From assembly GCA_001563305.1 (NCBI GenBank), contig CP013703.1, positions 930,001 through 994,000 of the forward strand: DNA of 64,000 nt, in the 5' to 3' direction. The DNA is from a methanogenic archaeon mixed culture ISO4-G1 (GTDB taxonomy: Archaea; Thermoplasmatota; Thermoplasmata; Methanomassiliicoccales; Methanomethylophilaceae). This document shows positions 45,325 to 53,547 of the stretch, piece by piece (the first letter of the stretch is position 1; each line of letters begins with the position of its first letter). The position numbers and the translations under genes were made by a program. A model generated the notes under the pieces. That model did no database searches, was not told where the DNA came from, and saw only the letters and a program-made list of their open reading frames with translations.

Positions 45325-46245
45325 TCATAGATCCCTGAGCTTCTTCTGGGCATCGGCCAGCAGGTCGCATGATTTGCATCTTCTGCCAACGGTGGGTTCT
45401 CCGCATTTGCATAGATGCAGGTTCGATGTCGTGTACTCCTTGTATAGCATCGGACGCAGCGTGTCATAGGAAGAAACTATGCTGTGCCTGGAACCCGGCG
45501 ACCTGTCCTCCAGTTCGTCGACGATGCTGCGGTACTGGTTCCTGAGCGCCTCCTGCCAGTAAGGACATTCCCCGTCCCAGAATTCTATATCGTTCACGAT
45601 CGCGTAGAGGAGGTTCTCCTTCTCCGGAATCAGCCTGAGCGGGAGGAACCTCGGGATCAGTCCGGGCTGGACCCTCTCATGGGGGCCTAGCCTTGCCAGC
45701 CTCTCCACATCCCCTCTGACGAAGTTCATCATGATGGACTGGGCCATGTCGTCCAGGTTGTGGCCGGTCGCCAGATACTTCGCACCGATCTTCCTGGCCT
45801 CGTCGTTCATGAGCCTCCTGCGGAACACCCCGCAGTACGTGCATGGACTGCTGTCCCTCGACAGGGGCGCGATGGCATCCATCGTCACTCCGAGCTCCTC
45901 AAAGGAGCGCAGATGGAACGCTATACCGTTCTTATCGCAGAATCTCCTGACAATGTCCACGCTTGGAGGACGGTATCCAGCTATGCCCTCGTCGATGGTT
46001 ATCGCGTGGACCTCCACTTTGTTGCGGGGACCGAACACGTCGGATACCAGCTTGAGGAGGACCATACTGTCCTTCCCTCCGGAGACCGCGACCGCGATCT
46101 TCTCTCCCGGATAGACCTTGATCTGTTTCCTTATGTCCCTCTTGACCCTCTTCTCGACGAATCTGGAGAAGTGCTCGGGACACAGGTGCATCCCGTTGTA
46201 ACGGATGAACGTGACCGCCTCTGCGGAGCACTGGTCACACTTCAT
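45325..46245 (-). CDS. tRNA 2-thiolation enzyme of the TtcA/TtuA/NcsA family
   Basis: A 306-aa PP-loop ATPase of the archaeal/eukaryotic group (TIGR00269 type). The order is: N-terminal zinc finger (CDQCSAEA..LCPEHF), P-loop AVSGGKDSM near residue 53, PCTYCGVFRR with catalytic cysteines near residue 130, KYLATGHNLDDMAQ near 155, and a C-terminal zinc finger (CKCGEPTVGRRCKSC). It probably adds sulfur to U34 or U54 of tRNA via an adenylated intermediate. Its start overlaps the orc1 stop by 11 bases, so the two are coupled. Confidence 0.85.
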   Translation of the reverse strand: MKCDQCSAEAVTFIRYNGMHLCPEHFSRFVEKRVKRDIRKQIKVYPGEKIAVAVSGGKDSMVLLKLVSDVFGPRNKVEVHAITIDEGIAGYRPPSVDIVRRFCDKNGIAFHLRSFEELGVTMDAIAPLSRDSSPCTYCGVFRRRLMNDEARKIGAKYLATGHNLDDMAQSIMMNFVRGDVERLARLGPHERVQPGLIPRFLPLRLIPEKENLLYAIVNDIEFWDGECPYWQEALRNQYRSIVDELEDRSPGSRHSIVSSYDTLRPMLYKEYTTSNLHLCKCGEPTVGRRCKSCDLLADAQKKLRDL

Positions 46246-47413
46246 AGCTGCTCCCTGCCCCTTCGTCCAGCATTTCAGCGAGCTTCCTGGCCAGTTCCTT
46301 CGATGGTATGTCCGGCAGCGAGATTAGGGTGGACCTGCCCTTCCCATCGGACGAGACCTTGGTCTTGACCAGACCGATCTTCTCGAGGTCCTGGATGTAG
46401 CTCCAGAACTGAGTATGCTTCCTGGCTGGGACATCGTACTCCTCGCATGCGATCGCATAGGTCTTCTCCGCAGCGGATGTGGGTATGGTGACGTTCTGCT
46501 TCATGGCACGTGCCACAGCCAGAAGGACCAGCTTCCTGTTGATGTCCAGGTCGATCAGCTTGGATTCAGAAATGGTGCTGTAGATGGATGCCTTCGCGGC
46601 GCGGACGTTCTCGACCGTGACCTCTCCCTTAAAGTCCTGCTCCGCCAGCATGGCGGACCTCTCCAGGAGCTCGATGGCCATCCTGGCGTCGCCGAACTCC
46701 TCGGAACTCTCCGCTATCTGGTCCAGTGCGTCGTCGGAGATCTTCCCTGGCAGCAGCGCCTCTTCGGCCCTCTGCCTGACGATCTCTCTGAGCTCCTCCC
46801 CGGTGTACTTGTCGAATTTGACCGTGGTGGACCTGCGGAAGGTCGATGCGGAAGCATCGTCCATGAGCTTGAATACGGATTCCTGCGAGATCATTATCAG
46901 CGACACGGGGGCGGGCTTGTTCACGCTGTCCGATAGCCTCGTGATCTGGTAGATGAGGTCAACCGTGTTCTTCTTCAGGAGGACGTCTACCTCGTCGAGT
47001 ATTATGACGAGAGCCTTCTTATTCTTCGTAAGATGTAATTTGAACGTACGTGCCAGATCCTCCGTGGAGAATCCCCTCTCCGGATGCCCCTGATCGAAAT
47101 AGTGGATGAGATTCAGGAGCACGGCGGTCTCGGAGTTGTTGTTCCTGCAGTTGACGTAGAGGACCTCCAAGGGCTTGTTGATGCCCGCGCAGTACTCCTT
47201 CATGTCCTGACAGAACTTCTTGGCCGTGACCGTCTTCCCCGTACCGACCGAACCCATGAGGAATGCGTTGCAGGAACGGTCGAACTCCACCAGAGGGCGG
47301 AACAGGTTCTCCAGCTCCCCCATCTGCCCCTCCCTGTTGACCAGGTTCTTGGGGACGTAGTTGTAATCCAACTTGGAGGCATCCTTGATGATACTGGAGG
47401 ACTTGTCAAACAT
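46235..47413 (-). CDS. Orc1/Cdc6-type replication initiator
   Basis: A 392-aa AAA+ protein. Walker A GSVGTGKTVTAKKF near residue 55, Walker B IILDEVDVLL near residue 122, sensor 1 IMISQES, sensor 2 FGDARMAIELLERS, and a C-terminal winged helix (about residues 300-392). It binds origin sequences and loads MCM. The start at 47413 (MFDKSSSI) is chosen because the upstream in-frame extension is not family-like. It is divergent from rfcS, so replication genes cluster here; no convincing set of origin boxes is seen in the 160-bp gap. Confidence 0.9.
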   Translation of the reverse strand: MFDKSSSIIKDASKLDYNYVPKNLVNREGQMGELENLFRPLVEFDRSCNAFLMGSVGTGKTVTAKKFCQDMKEYCAGINKPLEVLYVNCRNNNSETAVLLNLIHYFDQGHPERGFSTEDLARTFKLHLTKNKKALVIILDEVDVLLKKNTVDLIYQITRLSDSVNKPAPVSLIMISQESVFKLMDDASASTFRRSTTVKFDKYTGEELREIVRQRAEEALLPGKISDDALDQIAESSEEFGDARMAIELLERSAMLAEQDFKGEVTVENVRAAKASIYSTISESKLIDLDINRKLVLLAVARAMKQNVTIPTSAAEKTYAIACEEYDVPARKHTQFWSYIQDLEKIGLVKTKVSSDGKGRSTLISLPDIPSKELARKLAEMLDEGAGSSYEV

Positions 47414-47573
47414 CTTCGCACCTTTCGTGGTTTGTTGGTAGAGCGGTTCCCACGTGCTTGCCCGAGGCATGACTTAGAACTTTATAACCTTTGGACCGGC
47501 ACCTCTGACATCCGCAGACGGGCCTGGGATGGCAAATATCATTTATTACGGAGAGGATACCTGAGTGATTCCG

Positions 47574-48533
47574 ATGAATGAGATTTGGACGGAGAAGTAC
47601 AGGCCCAAGACGCTGGACGATGTCGTTGGTCAGAAGCACGTGACCGAGAGGCTCAAGTCCTATGTGGCATCCAGGAACATGCCCCACCTTCTTTTCACGG
47701 GCCCTGCGGGAACCGGGAAGACCACATGCTCCCTCGCTCTGGCCAGATCCATGTTCGGCGACGAATGGAAGGGCAACTTCATCGAGCTCAATGCCTCCGA
47801 CGAAAGGGGTATCGATGTGGTCCGCGGAAAAATCAAGGAGTTCGCACGCACGGCACCGCTGGGCGGAGCGGAGTTCAAGATCATCTTCATGGACGAGGCC
47901 GATGCTCTGACCGCGGACGCACAGGCCGCCCTGAGGAGGACCATGGAGAAGTTCTCCGGGATCTGCCGTTTCATCCTGTCATGCAACTACTCGTCGAAGA
48001 TCATAGACCCCATCCAGTCCAGATGTGCGGTGTTCAGGTTCAAGCCCCTTTCCACCGAGGATGTCCAGGAGTTCCTAGAGACCATCGTGAAGAACGAGAA
48101 CGTGGACATCGACGACGATGCCATGAGGGGACTCATCCGCGTCGCCAGGGGAGACATGAGACGTGCCGTCAACTCACTGCAGGTCGCGGCTTCACTTGGC
48201 AAGAAGATCGACCTGGACGTGATCTACCAGACCACCGGGATGGCGAACCCGGAAGCGGTCAAATCCATGATCGAGACTGCACTGGACGGCAACTTCCTCA
48301 AGGCCCGCGACATGCTGGACGACATCATGATAACGTTCGGACTCTCGGGTCAGGACATCATCAAACAGATCCACTCAACGTTCTTCGACCTCAGCATCAC
48401 GGATGCCGAGAAGGTCAGATTCATGGACAAGACCGGTGAGATCGAGTTCCGTATCGTGGAAGGCGCCAACGAGAGGATCCAGCTCGAGGCCCTGCTGGCC
48501 TATCTGGTCATGCTTGGCGGAAAATCGAGATGA
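47574..48533 (+). CDS. rfcS: Replication factor C small subunit
   Basis: A 319-aa clamp-loader ATPase. WTEKYRPKTLDDVVGQ opens the protein, then Walker A FTGPAGTGKTT, FIELNASDERGIDVVR, Walker B IIFMDEADALT, the SRC box FILSCNYSSKIIDPIQSRC, and the collar domain. It loads PCNA onto primer-template junctions with the large subunit RfcL (not here). The ATG at 47574 follows GGAGAGG-type sequence; a GTG three codons upstream is an alternative. The last 26 bases overlap the convergent gene. Confidence 0.95.
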   Translation: MNEIWTEKYRPKTLDDVVGQKHVTERLKSYVASRNMPHLLFTGPAGTGKTTCSLALARSMFGDEWKGNFIELNASDERGIDVVRGKIKEFARTAPLGGAEFKIIFMDEADALTADAQAALRRTMEKFSGICRFILSCNYSSKIIDPIQSRCAVFRFKPLSTEDVQEFLETIVKNENVDIDDDAMRGLIRVARGDMRRAVNSLQVAASLGKKIDLDVIYQTTGMANPEAVKSMIETALDGNFLKARDMLDDIMITFGLSGQDIIKQIHSTFFDLSITDAEKVRFMDKTGEIEFRIVEGANERIQLEALLAYLVMLGGKSR

Positions 48534-49299
48534 ACTTCGGGAGCAGCTTCTCCTTGGCTTCCTGAAGGACCTCTTCCGAGGAGCACATAATCAGTATGCC
48601 GTGCTCGTCCGCCAGCTGCCTATCGTATACCGCTCCGGCCTTCCCTGCGATGTGCATACCGGGTTTGAAATCCCAGATCTTGTTGAGGAACCTGACGTGC
48701 ACGTCGATCCTGCCTGCGGCGAGATATGTATAATCCACAGACGATGCTCCGAACACCTTGAATCTGGCTATGTCGGTATAACAGTCGTGGAAAATGACGG
48801 CCTGAGCGTCCCTGAACGTCTGCGACCTCCTGCTGAAATCACCGGTGGACATGAGGCACTGCTTCAGAGGTCTCGGACCGCATGTGTGGATCCCCTTCCC
48901 GTTGAGATAAGCGCCGTCATCGTCCGCGGTGAACATCTCGTCGAACACCGGCAGGTATATGGCGGAGGCCTTGGCCTCACCGTCGATCATGAAGCATCCC
49001 TGGATGCCGAAGAACGGGATGCCCCTGGTGTAGTTCATGGTCCCGTCTATAGGGTCGATGGTCCAGCATCTCTCGGCGACCTTCTCGTCGGGATTCGTCT
49101 CCTCCGAGATTATTGTGTCGTCGGGGAACTCCCTGCGGATGTCCTCTATGATGGACTTCTCGGCGAGGACGTCGGAACCGGTCACGACATCATACATGCC
49201 GATGGCGGTCGCCTTCTCCTTGGCGGAACGGTCGCCGTTCATGACTATGTCCGCCGCCTTGCGAAGGGCGGATTCCAAAAGTGCCAGTTCCTTTGACAT
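48508..49299 (-). CDS. Inositol monophosphatase family protein
   Basis: A 263-aa metal-dependent phosphatase. ISEETN supplies the first metal ligand, CWTIDPIDGTMNYTRGIPFF is the central DPxDGTxN motif, and VDYTYLAAGRIDVHV..IWDFKPG contains the third aspartate. Archaeal relatives act on inositol phosphate and sometimes fructose 1,6-bisphosphate; substrate not determined. The C-terminus is normal. It starts 2 bases after the PaaK-like gene, in a four-gene minus-strand unit with two Sel1 genes. Confidence 0.85.
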   Translation of the reverse strand: MSKELALLESALRKAADIVMNGDRSAKEKATAIGMYDVVTGSDVLAEKSIIEDIRREFPDDTIISEETNPDEKVAERCWTIDPIDGTMNYTRGIPFFGIQGCFMIDGEAKASAIYLPVFDEMFTADDDGAYLNGKGIHTCGPRPLKQCLMSTGDFSRRSQTFRDAQAVIFHDCYTDIARFKVFGASSVDYTYLAAGRIDVHVRFLNKIWDFKPGMHIAGKAGAVYDRQLADEHGILIMCSSEEVLQEAKEKLLPKFISIFRQA

Positions 49300-49301
49300 G
49301 T

Positions 49302-50531
49302 TCAATAGCGGTTGTCGAAGATCCTGTTGGTCTTCTTCTCGCTCCTCGGCAGATATCCTATATCGACGGCCTTGGGCACGACGGTCACGTTGAGCTTCGA
49401 TTTTATCTTCTCGACCAGCTCCTGCTCGGCCGCCTCGCGCTTCTCGCCCTGTGCGGGCGTCTCGAAGTAGACCGTGATTATGTCCCTTCCCTCGAGATGG
49501 TCTATCATGATCTGGTATTCGCTGGTGGCGTCGCCCATCGTCGCCAGGACCTCTTCGAACTGGGCGGGGAACATGTTGACCCCTTTGACCTTGATCATGT
49601 CGTCGGTGCGTCCGACGATGATGTCTATGCGGGGGAACCTGGATCCGCAGGGACAGTCCCCCGGTATGATCCTGGTCAGATCGTGGGTCCTGTACCTTAT
49701 GAGCGGTGCGCCCTCCTTCTTGAGCGTGGTGATGACCAGCTCCCCTATCTCCCCGTCTGGGAGGGTTTTGCCGGTCTTCGGATCGATGATCTCGAAATAG
49801 ATGTAATCGTCCCACATGTGGATGCCGTTGCGGTAGTCGCAGCTGATCCCGATACCCGGACCGTAGATCTCGGTCAGTCCATAGATGTCGTAGAAATCCA
49901 CACCGAGTTCGTTGGCGATGCTCTTGCGCATCTTGTCCCCCCAGCGCTCTGAGCCGATGATTCCCTTCTTCAGCTTCAGCTTGTCCCTGATGCCGCGCTT
50001 CTTGATCTCCTCCGAGAGGAGCAACGCATACGATGATGTGGCACATAGGACGGTGGAGCCCAGGTCCTCCATCATGCGGAGCTGTTTCTCGGTGTTGCCG
50101 GGGCCCATGGGAATCGCCATCGCACCGAGCCTCTCGCATCCGGCCTGGAACCCGATACCGGCCGTCCACAGACCGTATCCGGGAGTTATGTGGATGCGGT
50201 CCTTGTCGGTGACGCCGGCCATGGAGTAGCAGCGCTCGAAGATTATCGCCCAATCCTCGACGTCCTTCTTGGTGTAGGGGATGACGACGGGGGTCCCCGT
50301 CGTACCGGATGACGAATGTATCCTTACGATGTCCTTCTCGGGGACAGCTGCGAGACCCAAGGGGTACGCCTCACGGAGATCGCCCTTGTCGGTGAAGGGA
50401 AGCTTCTCGAAGTCCTCCTGCGTCCTGATGCTCTCCACATCCAGACCCTCGAACTTCTTGGCATAGAACGGACTGTGGGCCTTGATGGTCGACAGCTCGT
50501 TGAATATCATCTCCTTCTGATACTCGTTCAT
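49302..50531 (-). CDS. Phenylacetate-CoA ligase family (PaaK-like) adenylate-forming enzyme
   Basis: A 409-aa acyl-CoA ligase. The nucleotide loop is HSSSGTTGTPVV near residue 87, then YGLTEIYGPG (aryl/acyl-adenylate motif), IRYRTHDLTRI with the hinge Asp, and a C-terminal domain (GRTDDMIKVKGVNMFP). Methanogens and acetogens often carry such genes, in some cases to activate aryl acids such as indoleacetate or phenylacetate for reuse as amino acids. Start at the ATG at 50531 rather than a GTG two codons upstream. Confidence 0.88.
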   Translation of the reverse strand: MNEYQKEMIFNELSTIKAHSPFYAKKFEGLDVESIRTQEDFEKLPFTDKGDLREAYPLGLAAVPEKDIVRIHSSSGTTGTPVVIPYTKKDVEDWAIIFERCYSMAGVTDKDRIHITPGYGLWTAGIGFQAGCERLGAMAIPMGPGNTEKQLRMMEDLGSTVLCATSSYALLLSEEIKKRGIRDKLKLKKGIIGSERWGDKMRKSIANELGVDFYDIYGLTEIYGPGIGISCDYRNGIHMWDDYIYFEIIDPKTGKTLPDGEIGELVITTLKKEGAPLIRYRTHDLTRIIPGDCPCGSRFPRIDIIVGRTDDMIKVKGVNMFPAQFEEVLATMGDATSEYQIMIDHLEGRDIITVYFETPAQGEKREAAEQELVEKIKSKLNVTVVPKAVDIGYLPRSEKKTNRIFDNRY

Positions 50532-50533
50532 CC

Positions 50534-51214
50534 TCACTTCAATTCACCGCTGTTGATCTTCTGGAGCAGTATCGCGGCCTCTTCGGAACCACGATTGGCT
50601 GCCTTGGTTAACCATTTCTTGGCATTAGTTAAACTATGTGTCATTCCTTGACCGTTTATGTGCATTTTACCGAGTTCGCACATCGCATCCTCGGAACCCA
50701 TCTCTGCGGCCTTGATCATGAACTTGGCAGCCTTGTCCAGGTTCTGAGGAACGCCCTTTCCGTCCAGATGCATCCTCCCGAGACGGTATCCCGCCTTGGG
50801 ATACTCCGCCTCGAAGCATGTCGTGTACATCGCGATGGCCTTCTGGTAGTCCTGCGGGATCCCGCGTCCCTCCTCGTTCATGACGCCCATACGGTACAGC
50901 GCTATGACGTTCCCCGCATCCGCCGCCTTCGAATACCAATGGTAGGCCTTCTCCCAATCCTGCTGGATTCCCTCTACATCTGAATACATGAAACCAAGGT
51001 TGAACATCGCCCTGGCATCGCCCAGGTCCGCTGCCTTGTGATACAGCTCCATGGCCTTGTCCAGGTCCGCCCTCATACCGAGTCCGTGGGCGCGCATGTG
51101 GCCGAGGTTGCACATCGCCTCCGCGTTGCCCTGGTCGGCGGCGAGACCGAACCATCTGGCGGCCTCCCTCCTGTCCTGGACCACACCGTCCCCTCTGAAG
51201 AAGAGGTATCCCAT
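50534..51214 (-). CDS. Sel1-repeat protein
   Basis: A 226-aa protein made of about six Sel1-like repeats of 36 residues, such as AMFNLGFMYSDVEGIQQDWEKAYHWYSKAADAG. Each is a helix pair of the TPR superfamily, giving a protein-binding solenoid. The repeat register suggests the real N-terminus lies about 25 residues further upstream (EEVLRAAQGGDPDAQVA), but there is no ATG, GTG or TTG there. No signal peptide. It is second in the Sel1-Sel1-paaK-phosphatase unit. Confidence 0.8.
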   Translation of the reverse strand: MGYLFFRGDGVVQDRREAARWFGLAADQGNAEAMCNLGHMRAHGLGMRADLDKAMELYHKAADLGDARAMFNLGFMYSDVEGIQQDWEKAYHWYSKAADAGNVIALYRMGVMNEEGRGIPQDYQKAIAMYTTCFEAEYPKAGYRLGRMHLDGKGVPQNLDKAAKFMIKAAEMGSEDAMCELGKMHINGQGMTHSLTNAKKWLTKAANRGSEEAAILLQKINSGELK

Positions 51215-51278
51215 GGCGACCTGCGCATCGGGATCCCCGCCCTGGGCTGCCCTTAGGACCTCCTCGTATCCCAGGGTC

Positions 51279-52727
51279 TCACCTTCTCTTGGACTTCATC
51301 ATGTTCAGCAGAGCGGCCGCGTCGGGATCGCCCTGCTTGGCGGCCTGGTTGAGGTACTTTTTGGCGCGTATGTCGTTCTTCTTGACGTACTTGCCCTCGT
51401 AGTAGATCTTCCCGAGATAGAACTGGGCCTCGTAGTATCCGTTCTCGGCGGATTCCTCAAGCAGCCTTATGCCCTCCTCGACGTCCTGCTCCACTCCGGA
51501 ACCGGTGACCTTGAACATCCCGAGGAACGCCATTGCCGCCGGGTGGCCCTTCTCTGCGGCCTCTGTGTACCACAATGCCGCTTCCTTCAGGTCCCTCTCG
51601 GTACCCCTGCCCTCGTAGTAGAAGCATCCGAGACAGTACTGGGAGTTCACCTCTCCCATCTCCGCGGCCTCCTTGAACCACTTCAGCGCCATCTCGTCGC
51701 TCTGATCATAATAGTATCCGTTGCCGTACATGCAGGCCAGCGCGTACTGCGCATAGCCGTTGCACCTGTTGGCGGCCTCGGTGAACCAGTGGGCCGCCTT
51801 CTGGTAGTCCTTGGGGATGACCTGTCCCTCGAAGCACATGTTGGCGAAGTCCACCATTCCCTGCTGGTATTCGTTCTCGCAGGACTTCTCCAGCCATTTC
51901 ACCGCCTGTGAGACGTCCCTGGGGACGCCCTGGCCGTATGCATAGCACATCCCGATCTGATACTGCGCCTCGGCATGGCCCTGCTCCGCGGAGCTCTCGA
52001 ACATCTTGGCGGCCTTCTTGACATCGGTGTACTTCTGTTTGGGCATCATGTACATGCATCCGCATGCGAACTGCGCATCCCTGTTGCCGGCATCCGCCGC
52101 CTTCTGGTACCACTCCAAGGACTTCTTCTCGTCCGGTTCGGTATCACATAATCCCTGGTCGTACATCTGACCGATGCGGTACATAGCGGTACCGTCACCG
52201 TTGTCGGCTGCCATGCCGAGCCATTTCATGGCGAGGCCCTTGTCCTTGGGGATGCCCTTGCCCATGAGGTACATGAAACCGATCTTGGCCTGGGCCTCCA
52301 CATCACCCTGCTCGGCGCAAGCTGTGTAGAACCTGACGGCCTCCGCATGGGATTTCCTGACCTCCTTGTTACCCTTGTCGTACATGGCGAACAGTTCCTT
52401 CGATGCCTCCTTGTCCCTCTGCTCACCCCTGAACCTGAGGGCAACCAGCCTGTCCATCACATCCTTGGGGTTCGCTTCGAACTCCTTCGAGACGATGCCC
52501 GCCTCCTTGGAACCATCGGCCGCCGCCTCCTTGAACAGCGCCTTGGCCGAATCCTCATCCTTTGGGATCCCTCCCTCTCCGAGATACTGGAAAAGTGCCA
52601 GCAGGTACTTTGCATCCGCATCGGTAGCGGATCCCGCCTTGGCCGCCTCGGCTGCTTTGACGAGGTCGTAATCCCCTGAAGCGCTGTCCATCGACACGCG
52701 TGCCTTCGTGAACGGTTCGGAAGCCAT
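51279..52727 (-). CDS. Large Sel1-repeat protein
   Basis: A 482-aa protein with about ten Sel1 repeats from residue 130 onward (for example AQYQIGMCYAYGQGVPRDVSQAVKWLEKS), after an Ala-rich less regular N-terminus with one more unit (KYLLALFQYLGEGGIPKDEDSAKALFKEAA). It lacks a secretion signal, so it is probably a cytoplasmic scaffold. First gene of the minus-strand unit ending with the phosphatase gene. Partners unknown. Confidence 0.82.
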   Translation of the reverse strand: MASEPFTKARVSMDSASGDYDLVKAAEAAKAGSATDADAKYLLALFQYLGEGGIPKDEDSAKALFKEAAADGSKEAGIVSKEFEANPKDVMDRLVALRFRGEQRDKEASKELFAMYDKGNKEVRKSHAEAVRFYTACAEQGDVEAQAKIGFMYLMGKGIPKDKGLAMKWLGMAADNGDGTAMYRIGQMYDQGLCDTEPDEKKSLEWYQKAADAGNRDAQFACGCMYMMPKQKYTDVKKAAKMFESSAEQGHAEAQYQIGMCYAYGQGVPRDVSQAVKWLEKSCENEYQQGMVDFANMCFEGQVIPKDYQKAAHWFTEAANRCNGYAQYALACMYGNGYYYDQSDEMALKWFKEAAEMGEVNSQYCLGCFYYEGRGTERDLKEAALWYTEAAEKGHPAAMAFLGMFKVTGSGVEQDVEEGIRLLEESAENGYYEAQFYLGKIYYEGKYVKKNDIRAKKYLNQAAKQGDPDAAALLNMMKSKRR

Positions 52728-52827
52728 GATTTCTTACCTGACATGGTTAGCGTGGCGCGATATTTGACGGTTGCTACTTCTCCTTCGATGACCATCCCTT
52801 TATAACGTCCTTAGAGTATGTCGGAGC

Positions 52828-53505
52828 ATGATTTCCGATTCCGATGTTATGGAGCCTTTGGAGAAGGCGAAGTTCATCATCCGCAACAGGATAGAATCGG
52901 ACTATCTGGATGCTTATAACACGCTTGTCAACGAATCCAAGAACGGGTGCACCGACGCCAACTACTATCTGGGCCTCATGTACGCCCGCGGACAAGGCGT
53001 CGACAAGAACTACGATTCGGCCCGCACCTGGTTCGAGAAGGGCTTCGAGGGAGGGCATCCCGGTTCAGCATACTACCTCGGCATGATCTATCTGAACGGA
53101 CTCCATGTCGACAGGGATCCGCTGAAGGCCAAGGAGTACTTCCTGATGGCCGCCGGCAGGGGGGACGTACGTGCGGAATACGAGCTCGGTCTCCTCCACT
53201 TCAAGGATGAGGGCATACCCAGGGACCTTGAGGTCTCCGCCCATTGGATCAAGCAGGCCGCCGAGCACGGACATGTGGAGGCACAGTTCATCCTCGGTCA
53301 ATACTACAAGACGGGAGTCGGCGTCAACAAGGACATAGCCAGATCCGTCAGGTGGCTCATGACCGCCGCCCTGAACAGGCACCAGGGGGCGCAGATCCTC
53401 CTCGGCAACATGTACCGCACCGGGGACGGGGTCCCTGCCGACGAGGAAGAAGCCGAACGCTGGTACGACATGGCCGACGGCGTGAAGAACGTCGACAGGA
53501 AATGA
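52828..53505 (+). CDS. Sel1-repeat protein
   Basis: A 225-aa protein with five to six Sel1 repeats (DANYYLGLMYARGQGVDKNYDSARTWFEKGFEGGH and onward) and a short acidic N-terminus. Divergent from the 482-aa Sel1 gene with about 100 bp between, and followed by a bidirectional terminator shared with fhs. No signal peptide. Confidence 0.82.
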   Translation: MISDSDVMEPLEKAKFIIRNRIESDYLDAYNTLVNESKNGCTDANYYLGLMYARGQGVDKNYDSARTWFEKGFEGGHPGSAYYLGMIYLNGLHVDRDPLKAKEYFLMAAGRGDVRAEYELGLLHFKDEGIPRDLEVSAHWIKQAAEHGHVEAQFILGQYYKTGVGVNKDIARSVRWLMTAALNRHQGAQILLGNMYRTGDGVPADEEEAERWYDMADGVKNVDRK

Positions 53506-53524
53506 ATTCTGAAAAAAAGGAAAC

Positions 53525-53540
53525 GAGGGCCGTAGCCCTC
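53525..53540. terminator. Bidirectional terminator hairpin
   Basis: GAGGGC CGTA GCCCTC; TGTGTTTTC follows on plus and GTTTCCTTTTTTTC on minus. It serves the Sel1 gene and fhs. Confidence 0.8.
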
Positions 53541-53547
53541 TGTGTTT

